DNA from: Candidatus Daviesbacteria bacterium
Lineage (GTDB): Bacteria > Patescibacteriota > Microgenomatia > Daviesbacterales > UBA10151
Assembly: GCA_003519445.1 (NCBI GenBank)
Contig: DOWS01000009.1
Span: forward strand, 1-24,994
Reading direction: 5' to 3'
Length of the DNA stretch: 24,994 bases
Of the stretch, positions 20,043 through 24,994 are shown piece after piece. Both the position numbers and the translations under genes were made by a program. The notes beneath the pieces were generated by a model. That model was not told the DNA's origin. It did no database searches and saw nothing but the letters and a program-made list of their open reading frames with translations. Positions within the stretch are counted from its first letter, which is position 1, and every line of letters starts with the position of its first letter.

Positions 20043-22385
20043 ATGGAAGTAGGGCAAACAAACGGATTTGACATTATTGGTTTAATAGTTGTTGTGATGG
20101 CAGCAGGAGCTCTCCTCCTTATTTTACTTGGCTTGGGATTTTTCCTGCAGAAATTTGTAGTGGGCTGGATTAAACACAGAAACCGCGAGAAAGTTTCTTT
20201 GCAATTTGTGGTTTTGCGGGTTAAAGTAGCCCGCGATAATGAAACCAAAATTGATGCGGCAGAGCAACTTTTTGCCACCTTTACCTCGCTTAGGCAATCC
20301 GGTGGCATCTTGTCGATTTTTAAGAGCCAGCCGTATTTATCTTTTGAGATAGTGGCTTTTCACGAGTCAATCAATTTTTATATTTCCTGCCACCGCTTAA
20401 ATCAGGATTTAGTGGAAAAACAAGTTCACGGAGCAAATCCAGATGCCGAAATCGTGGAAGTGCCTGAATACAACATTTTTTCCGAAACAAACCAAACAGC
20501 CTATGTTCAATTAAAGCTTAAAAACAGTGATTATTTTCCTATAAAAACATTCAGGGATTTACCAACAGATCCATTGTCTTCCCTGACCTCTGCTTTTGCC
20601 AAGATGCAGCCGGGAGAGGGGGCTGCTGTGCAGGTTTTAATTTCTCCTGCCGATAGTAAATGGAAAGATTTAGGCAAGCAGTGGCTTAAAAAAGAAAAAG
20701 AGCCGGGTGATGAGAAAAATCCCAAGCCCCCGCCCGATGCCAAGCAACTGGAGGCAGTTGAAACAAAAGTTGCCAGGTCTGGTTTTTACGCGGCTATCCG
20801 GATTGTTACTTCATCAAACTCCAAAGAAAATGCCAAAGCGCACCTGACCAATATAAAATCCGCTTTTGAACAATTTTCAGGTCCTTTCAACTCTTTCACA
20901 GGAGCCAAAATATATTCTGAAAAAGGTTTTATGACTGATTTTATTTACCGTTATCCGCCGAAGTTTTCCAAATTGCCGGTTTTAACTCCTGATGAACTGG
21001 CATCCATCTTTCATCTGCCCAATAAATCAGTCAGTACCCCGTATATTTCCTGGGTAACTTCTAAAAGGGCTCCTGCTCCGGAAAAAGTGCCTACTTCAGG
21101 GCTATATCTCGGTAGGTCTGTTTTTAGAGGCATTGTGCGGCCTGTTTACCTTGCGGAAGACGACAGGAGAAGGCATATGTATATTATTGGTAGAACTGGT
21201 ACGGGTAAATCCGAACTTTTAAAAAGCCTGATGTTGCAGGATGTGCTGGCAGGCAAGGGTCTTTGTTTTATTGATCCTCACGGTGATGCGGCAGAAGAAA
21301 TGCTCCAGCTTATTCCCCCCCAGCGGGCAGAAGATGTGATTTATTTTGACCCTTCGGATGTGATAAGGCCTTTTGGCTTGAACATGCTGGAGGCTTACAC
21401 CGAACAGCAAAAACATTTTGTGGTAGCCTCCATTATTGGTCTAATGTATAAATTATTTGATCCCAATAAAACCGGCATTATTGGTCCCCGTTTTGAACAT
21501 GGTGTTAGAAATGCCATGTTAACTGCCATGAGTTCTCCCGGAGCTACCTTTGTGGAAGTGGTGAGGCTGATGACTGATGCTAATTTTGTCAAAGAACTTT
21601 TGCCCAAAGTATCTGATCCGGTGGTTCGCCGCTACTGGACAGACCAGATTGCCCAGACTTCGGATTTTCACAAATCAGAGGTATTGGATTATACGGTCTC
21701 CAAATTCGGCCGTTTTGTTACCAACAAGATGATGAGAAATATTATTGGCCAGAGCAAATCCAGTTTTGACCTGCGGCAAGTAATGGACCAGGGGAAAATT
21801 TTAATTATGAATTTGTCAAAAGGCCGGATAGGGGAGGAAAATTCCAACTTTCTAGGGTTAATCCTGGTTCCCAAGCTTTTGGCAGCAGCCATGTCCAGAT
21901 CTGATGTTGGGGAGAGCCAAAGAAAAGACTTTTATCTTTATGTGGATGAGTTTCAAAACTTTGCTACAGATACTTTTGCAGATATTTTATCCGAAGCCAG
22001 AAAATACCGCCTAAACTTAATTGTGGCTAACCAGTTTATTGGCCAAATAGGCGAGGATTTGAAAAATGCCGTATTCGGCAATGTGGGATCTGTGATTGCT
22101 TTCAGGGTGGGCGTGACAGATGCTAATTATCTCCAGCATGAATTTTCACCTACTTTTTCAGAGGCAGACCTCGTAAATATTGAATCTCCCCATGCCTACA
22201 TTAAAACTATAGCCAATGGAGAGCCGGTGGTGCCTTTTTCGCTTGATACCACCAAAGATATGAAAAAATGGAAAGCCATGTTAAATCCCCAAATTGGCCA
22301 GGCTATAAAAGAGTTGTCCCGTTTAAAATACGGCCGGGATACGGTCGCGGTTGAGGCAGACATTGTCCAAAGATCCAGGCTGTAG
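20043..22385 (+). CDS. VirD4/TraD-like DNA-pumping ATPase with N-terminal anchor
   Basis: A 780-residue protein. One transmembrane segment (about residues 15-38) is followed by a ~330-residue N-terminal region, then a RecA-like motor domain. Walker A GRTGTGKS is at 383-390, with LCFIDPHGDAAEEML after it. Walker B FYLYVDEFQNF is at 630-640, then LIVANQFIGQI and a C-terminal TraM-recognition-like part (FGNVGSVIAFRVG). Relatives include type IV coupling proteins and HerA/FtsK-type pumps. No relaxase or other type IV secretion gene is visible, so a conjugation role cannot be concluded; CPR genomes often encode such stand-alone ATPases. It may move DNA or proteins across the membrane. Confidence 0.85.
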   Translation: MEVGQTNGFDIIGLIVVVMAAGALLLILLGLGFFLQKFVVGWIKHRNREKVSLQFVVLRVKVARDNETKIDAAEQLFATFTSLRQSGGILSIFKSQPYLSFEIVAFHESINFYISCHRLNQDLVEKQVHGANPDAEIVEVPEYNIFSETNQTAYVQLKLKNSDYFPIKTFRDLPTDPLSSLTSAFAKMQPGEGAAVQVLISPADSKWKDLGKQWLKKEKEPGDEKNPKPPPDAKQLEAVETKVARSGFYAAIRIVTSSNSKENAKAHLTNIKSAFEQFSGPFNSFTGAKIYSEKGFMTDFIYRYPPKFSKLPVLTPDELASIFHLPNKSVSTPYISWVTSKRAPAPEKVPTSGLYLGRSVFRGIVRPVYLAEDDRRRHMYIIGRTGTGKSELLKSLMLQDVLAGKGLCFIDPHGDAAEEMLQLIPPQRAEDVIYFDPSDVIRPFGLNMLEAYTEQQKHFVVASIIGLMYKLFDPNKTGIIGPRFEHGVRNAMLTAMSSPGATFVEVVRLMTDANFVKELLPKVSDPVVRRYWTDQIAQTSDFHKSEVLDYTVSKFGRFVTNKMMRNIIGQSKSSFDLRQVMDQGKILIMNLSKGRIGEENSNFLGLILVPKLLAAAMSRSDVGESQRKDFYLYVDEFQNFATDTFADILSEARKYRLNLIVANQFIGQIGEDLKNAVFGNVGSVIAFRVGVTDANYLQHEFSPTFSEADLVNIESPHAYIKTIANGEPVVPFSLDTTKDMKKWKAMLNPQIGQAIKELSRLKYGRDTVAVEADIVQRSRL

Positions 22386-22388
22386 AAA

Positions 22389-22420
22389 GAGTCAGAGAGT
22401 CAGAGAGTCATAAGGAGTCA
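22389..22420 (+). repeat. GAGTCA array, left arm of element
   Basis: Four GAGTCA units (22389, 22397, 22405 and 22415); the first three have 8-bp spacing (GAGTCAGA). It is inverted relative to 22795-22843. Confidence 0.85.
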
Positions 22421-22425
22421 AAGTA

Positions 22426-22791
22426 TTGAATAAAGAGAACAAAGGATACCATAAACTTTTTATTTGGCAAAGAGCCAGAGAATTAGTCTTACTGATCTAT
22501 AAATATACAGAAGATTTTCCAAAAGCTGAAGAGTTTGGTCTTAAAGGACAATTAAGAAGAACTGCAGTATCGGTGGTATTAACAATTGTAGAAGGACATA
22601 GAAAAAGATCTAAAAAAGAATTCTTGCATTTTCTAGATATAGCGGTTGCGTCTTTAACAGAAGTCGAGGCGGCATGGGAATTATCTTTAGACTTACAATT
22701 TGTTACCCAACAGGTTTATGAGGAAGTAGAGAATAAAAGAATGGAAGTGGCAGTTTTACTGAACGCATTCATTAAAGGAGTTAAAAGATAA
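22426..22791 (+). CDS. S23-type four-helix-bundle protein
   Basis: A 121-residue protein of the S23/IVP family (TIGR02436-type). FPKAEEFGLKGQLRRTAVSV followed by EGHRKRSKKEFLHFLDIAVA, then SLTEVEAAWELS, are the conserved helices. Members were first found encoded in intervening sequences of 23S rRNA genes; their function is unknown. Here it is not in rRNA. It starts at TTG after AAGGAG (8-nt gap), and the Shine-Dalgarno sequence itself lies inside the left GAGTCA array. Inverted arrays on both sides suggest the gene travels as a unit. Confidence 0.85.
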   Translation: MNKENKGYHKLFIWQRARELVLLIYKYTEDFPKAEEFGLKGQLRRTAVSVVLTIVEGHRKRSKKEFLHFLDIAVASLTEVEAAWELSLDLQFVTQQVYEEVENKRMEVAVLLNAFIKGVKR

Positions 22792-22794
22792 CTC

Positions 22795-22843
22795 TGACTC
22801 TTTGACTCTAATCCGCCTTTGGCGGATGATGACTCTGTGACTC
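22795..22843 (-). repeat. TGACTC array, right arm of element
   Basis: Four TGACTC units (22795, 22803, 22830 and 22838), the reverse complement of the left arm. A hairpin is inserted between the second and third. Confidence 0.85.
22811..22827. repeat. Perfect 7-bp hairpin
   Basis: ATCCGCC-TTT-GGCGGAT. No T-run follows, so an intrinsic terminator is unlikely. Confidence 0.75.
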
Positions 22844-22849
22844 CAACTC

Positions 22850-22858
22850 TGGTATAAT
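22850..22858 (+). promoter_or_regulatory. Extended -10 of the tRNA gene
   Basis: TGG-TATAAT ends 9 nt before the mature tRNA 5' end. It implies a 5' leader of only 2-3 nt. Confidence 0.65.
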
Positions 22859-22867
22859 TCCTACTAC

Positions 22868-22938
22868 AGGCCCGTAGTTCAATGGTAGAACGATTATCTT
22901 ATACATAATTCACGAGGGTTCGATTCCTTCCGGGCCTA
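22868..22938 (+). tRNA. tRNA with anticodon UAU (tRNA-Ile predicted)
   Basis: A complete cloverleaf. Acceptor AGGCCCG/CGGGCCT has 7 perfect pairs. D arm GTTC-AATGGTA-GAAC has 4 pairs. Anticodon arm ATTAT-CTTATAC-ATAAT has 5 pairs, with TAT at 22900-22902. The T arm GAGGG-TTCGATT-CCTTC has one G-U pair. The discriminator base is A, and CCA is not encoded. UAU reads AUA. Most bacteria instead read AUA with a CAU anticodon modified by TilS, so this is notable. The identity is from the anticodon only. Confidence 0.8.
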
Positions 22939-22941
22939 CAA

Positions 22942-23805
22942 TTACAACTCCTCCAGTTTAACTTTTCCTTCCCCATTATGCCCTTGGATAAATTGGAGAT
23001 AGCGTTCGGTGGTGGTGAGTCTTTTGTGGCCTGCCAGTTTGGAAACAGTCAAAAGAGAAACGCCTGCTTGTAGCTGGAATGCTACCCAAGTGTGGCGTAA
23101 ATCATTGACTTTGGCTTCTTTAATGCCGGCAATCCTGAAATACCTGTCAATGGCAGTCCGGATGTTTCTAATCAAAAGAGGCCTGCCTGTTTTGGTAATA
23201 AAGAGTGCATGAGAAGGGCTTTTTGGTCTAATATTTAGATATTTTGATACAGCCTCGCTAGCCGGTTTGTTTAAAGGAATTTCCCTTTCCCGGGTATCTT
23301 CAGACAAAGGAACATGGATGGTTTGATTTTCCAGATTTACATCTTCAACCCGAATTTTGGCCAGTTCTCCAATCCTTACTCCTGTTTGCAGCAAAACCTC
23401 AATTACTGCCAGCATCCTGGTATCTGCCCTGGCAGCGTCACGCAAAGCCCGATATTCCAATTTGGTTAAAATCCGCGGGTCTTTGTTTTCAAATTTAGGG
23501 TGTTGCAAGGCCTGGGCCGTGTCTTGCTGGATTAAGCCCTGGGATTTTAGGAATTTAAAGAAAGTTTTGGTGGAATTGGTTTTTCTGGAGATTGATTTGG
23601 CAGTATAGGATTCTTTGGCCAGTTTATCCATAAAAGATTGGAGATCTTCTGTAGCAATCTCCAGAGGGTCGTTTTTGCCCGCAGCCTGCAGATGTTTGAT
23701 CAGTTGCTCAATGTCCTTGCCATAGGCTAAAATAGTAGCAGAGGCACGGGATTTACCTTGAAGATGACCTATAAATTGTTGGTGGGCATCACGCAAAGAA
23801 GCCAT
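22942..23805 (-). CDS. Tyrosine recombinase (XerC/D-like)
   Basis: A 287-residue protein. The SAM-like N-terminal domain (FIGHLQGKSRASATILAYGK) is followed by a catalytic domain with R144 (TGVRIGELAKI), NDLRHTW (R237, H238), LAGHKRLTTTERYL (H260) and nucleophile Y269. The usual HxxR histidine is Asn234, a substitution that may be typical of a subfamily. It cuts and joins DNA through a phosphotyrosine link. A longer frame runs to 23841, but the -35 and -10 lie inside it, so ATG 23805 is chosen. It is convergent with the tRNA gene, with only 3 nt between its stop and the tRNA end. This is classic for integrases using tRNA attachment sites, but Xer housekeeping is equally possible. Confidence 0.85.
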   Translation of the reverse strand: MASLRDAHQQFIGHLQGKSRASATILAYGKDIEQLIKHLQAAGKNDPLEIATEDLQSFMDKLAKESYTAKSISRKTNSTKTFFKFLKSQGLIQQDTAQALQHPKFENKDPRILTKLEYRALRDAARADTRMLAVIEVLLQTGVRIGELAKIRVEDVNLENQTIHVPLSEDTREREIPLNKPASEAVSKYLNIRPKSPSHALFITKTGRPLLIRNIRTAIDRYFRIAGIKEAKVNDLRHTWVAFQLQAGVSLLTVSKLAGHKRLTTTERYLQFIQGHNGEGKVKLEEL

Positions 23806-23812
23806 AATAGTT

Positions 23813-23841
23813 ATTTTAATCCTTATAGGATAGTTTGTCAA
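23813..23841 (-). promoter_or_regulatory. Sigma70-type promoter, leaderless
   Basis: On the minus strand, TTGACA (23836-23841), 17 nt, and TAAAAT (23813-23818) end 7 nt before the ATG. The spacer holds TCCTATAAGGA, a short palindrome that could be an operator. Confidence 0.75.
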
Positions 23842-23854
23842 CCCCTTAAATTTT

Positions 23855-24208
23855 ATGAGTAAAAAAGCCGGTTTAATATTGGTTATTATAATTGTCGGGG
23901 TAGTTGTTTATAATCTGTTGTCTCAAATTCTGGAGGCTATGAAATCCGGAGAAAGATTAAGCTTTGAGGCGGAGAGTTTATTTAAACTGGAGGCGGAAAA
24001 TAAAGAGCTTAAGAAAAAACTTGTGGAAATTAAATCGCCTGATTTTATAGAAGAGCAGGCCAGGAATAAGTTGGGGTTGGGTAAGCCGGGGGAGACAGTA
24101 GTAATTATTCCGGATGAGAAGATAAAAGAGATTTTGCAGGCTTCTGATTCTGCCAAAGAGATCAAATTACCCAATCCCTTAGGCTGGTGGAGGGTGTTTT
24201 TTAGATAA
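23855..24208 (+). CDS. DivIC/FtsB-like septum protein
   Basis: A 117-residue protein. One TM segment (about 5-23) is followed by a coiled coil (about 33-62, AESLFKLEAENKELKKKLVE), then PDFIEEQARNKLGLGKPGE, the conserved DivIC/FtsB tail. It probably belongs to the divisome subcomplex with FtsL and FtsQ/DivIB homologues that activates septal wall synthesis. It is divergent from the recombinase gene and overlaps the GIY-YIG gene by 8 nt, tail to tail. Confidence 0.85.
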   Translation: MSKKAGLILVIIIVGVVVYNLLSQILEAMKSGERLSFEAESLFKLEAENKELKKKLVEIKSPDFIEEQARNKLGLGKPGETVVIIPDEKIKEILQASDSAKEIKLPNPLGWWRVFFR

Positions 24209-24449
24209 ATCTTAGATTAAGAATACTGATTTTCTTTTCCCTACGCCAACTTTTTATCTGACTTTCTCTTTTTAAAGCTTCTGATTGAGTATCAAATTGC
24301 TCTTTATAAATTAATTTAACTGGTTTATGTGATCTTGTGTAATGCCCGCCTTTGCCATTTTTGTGGTCTAAAAATCTTTTTTCAAGGTTATTTGAAGCTC
24401 CGGTATAAAGACTTCCATCAACGCATTGGAGGATATAAATATGCCACAT
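24201..24449 (-). CDS. GIY-YIG domain protein (UPF0213-like)
   Basis: An 82-residue single-domain protein. MWHIYILQCVDGSLYTGASN contains the GIY-YIG core (IYIL...LYTG). HKNGKGGHYTRSHKPVKLIY and the AL-RE-QIKSWRREKK tail follow. The length matches the UPF0213/YhbQ group. Nuclease activity on branched or damaged DNA is possible; the role in cells is unclear. A TAAAAT 6 nt before the ATG suggests a leaderless transcript. Confidence 0.85.
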   Translation of the reverse strand: MWHIYILQCVDGSLYTGASNNLEKRFLDHKNGKGGHYTRSHKPVKLIYKEQFDTQSEALKRESQIKSWRREKKISILNLRFI

Positions 24450-24455
24450 GTGTTT

Positions 24456-24461
24456 ATTTTA
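24456..24461 (-). promoter_or_regulatory. -10 element, leaderless
   Basis: Minus-strand TAAAAT ends 6 nt before the GIY-YIG ATG. It is adjacent to the oppositely oriented tRNA promoter. Confidence 0.5.
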
Positions 24462-24470
24462 TGCTACAAT
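24462..24470 (+). promoter_or_regulatory. Extended -10 of initiator tRNA
   Basis: TGC-TACAAT ends 5 nt before the mature tRNA 5' end. Transcription could therefore start at, or within 1-3 nt of, tRNA position 1. Confidence 0.6.
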
Positions 24471-24475
24471 ATGCT

Positions 24476-24550
24476 CGCGGGGAAGTGTAACGGCTGCACA
24501 CAAGGCTCATAATCTTGAGGCAGCGGGTCCGACTCCCGCCCCCGCAACCA
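24476..24550 (+). tRNA. Initiator tRNA-fMet (CAU)
   Basis: Acceptor CGCGGGG pairs with CCCCGCA with a C1-A72 mismatch, the hallmark of bacterial initiator tRNA. D arm GTGT-AACGGCT-GCAC; anticodon arm CAAGG-CTCATAA-TCTTG with CAT at 24508-24510; T arm GCGGG-TCCGACT-CCCGC. Discriminator A and CCA are encoded (24547-24550). Odd points: the anticodon stem lacks the three consecutive G-C pairs of typical initiators, position 11-24 is U-A, and T-loop position 55 is C rather than U. Confidence 0.88.
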
Positions 24551-24556
24551 ACTTTT

Positions 24557-24565
24557 TGGTATACT
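24557..24565 (+). promoter_or_regulatory. Extended -10 promoter, leaderless
   Basis: TGG-TATACT ends 6 nt before the ATG at 24572. Any -35 would fall in the tRNA 3' end. Confidence 0.6.
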
Positions 24566-24571
24566 CATCCC

Positions 24572-24985
24572 ATGGCTAAATTGGTAATCCGACAGTATCA
24601 GCTATCTGATAAAGAAGAGGTTTTTGATCTTCATGTCCGCGCTTTAAAAAAAGAAGATGCGTATATGTACACGGGTACTTGGGAAAAAGATTTTGAGGAT
24701 ATAGAGGGGATTTATCTAAATAACAGAGGAGAATTTTTGGTTGGAATTAAAGATCACAAAATTGTGGCCATGGGGAGTTTGAGAAAAATGACTGACGATA
24801 TTGTGGAACTACGAAGAATGAGAGTAGATCCATCATTCCAGAGAATGGGTTTTGGTCAAATGATCCTTGATGCCTTGGAAAAGAAAGCTCGGAAGCTAGG
24901 ATATAAAATAATCCAACTTAATACATCAGCCAGGCAAGTGCCTGCACAAAAATTTTATGAGAAGAATGGATATATACCTAACTAA
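24572..24985 (+). CDS. GNAT-family N-acetyltransferase
   Basis: A 137-residue protein. LVIRQYQLSDKEEVFDLHVR, then ELRRMRVDPSFQRMGFGQMI (acetyl-CoA-binding loop, here QRMGFG) and PAQKFYEKNGYIPN are the standard GNAT motifs. It should transfer an acetyl group from acetyl-CoA to an amine on an unknown substrate. The stop directly follows the FYEKNGY motif, so the usual final beta strand is missing or very short. The frame extends upstream into the tRNA, but the promoter puts the start at 24572. Confidence 0.85.
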   Translation: MAKLVIRQYQLSDKEEVFDLHVRALKKEDAYMYTGTWEKDFEDIEGIYLNNRGEFLVGIKDHKIVAMGSLRKMTDDIVELRRMRVDPSFQRMGFGQMILDALEKKARKLGYKIIQLNTSARQVPAQKFYEKNGYIPN

Positions 24986-24994
24986 CTCGAGTTT

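Noticed and set aside
22811..22827. Intrinsic terminator for the S23 gene
   Set aside because: The hairpin is perfect but no T-run follows, and it sits inside the repeat array.

Overview
The window looks like a chromosome segment of a Patescibacteria/CPR bacterium, probably a Microgenomates-type lineage. This is inferred from gene families and style, not from a marker gene. The DNA is AT-rich and densely packed with short genes. It has a half-length MFS-like protein, a Zn-ribbon miniprotein, a DUF5678/retropepsin-like pair, a stand-alone VirD4/TraD-like ATPase, several toxin-antitoxin (TA) pairs and a DivIC-like protein. At least fourteen genes have a -10 hexamer (often an extended TGn form) ending only 6-9 nt before the start codon, which implies widespread leaderless mRNA.

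Region 1 (1-5700) is an accessory or defence-like island. It holds the C-terminal part of an SF1 helicase fused to a PD-(D/E)XK-type nuclease, then an AlbA_2/GHKL regulator, two small membrane proteins, an endonuclease with N-terminal DNA-binding repeats, and a winged-helix/Fic protein whose Fic core is largely deleted. Between them lie a 28-bp direct repeat and four degenerate copies of one decayed minus-strand coding tail.

Region 2 (5700-15180) is mostly housekeeping and envelope: a GT-C-type membrane protein, a coiled-coil surface protein, a beta-helix lipoprotein-like protein, a TrmO-like tRNA methyltransferase, and a frameshifted minus-strand gene remnant. It continues with the DUF5678/aspartic-protease pair, an ArsR-LUD operon with a 13-2-13 operator, a Zn-ribbon protein, DUF1003, a nucleotidyltransferase, a cupredoxin lacking its copper Cys, a PAP2 phosphatase and thioredoxin reductase (trxB).

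Region 3 (15180-18490) is a TA hotspot: two vapBC-like pairs, a five-TM membrane protein and a relBE-like pair. Copies of the trxB 3' end recur after each block, as if the blocks had been inserted into, or recombined at, that sequence.

Region 4 (18500-24985) carries a half-MFS protein, nickel superoxide dismutase with its maturation peptidase (sodN-sodX), a small protein and the VirD4-like ATPase. Next come an S23-type four-helix-bundle gene framed by inverted GAGTCA arrays, a tRNA with anticodon UAU, a convergent tyrosine recombinase 3 nt away, a DivIC-like protein, a GIY-YIG protein, an initiator tRNA with unusual identity features and a GNAT acetyltransferase.

No CRISPR array, rRNA or intact transposase was seen. 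Product names are from recognised motifs only; no database search was possible.
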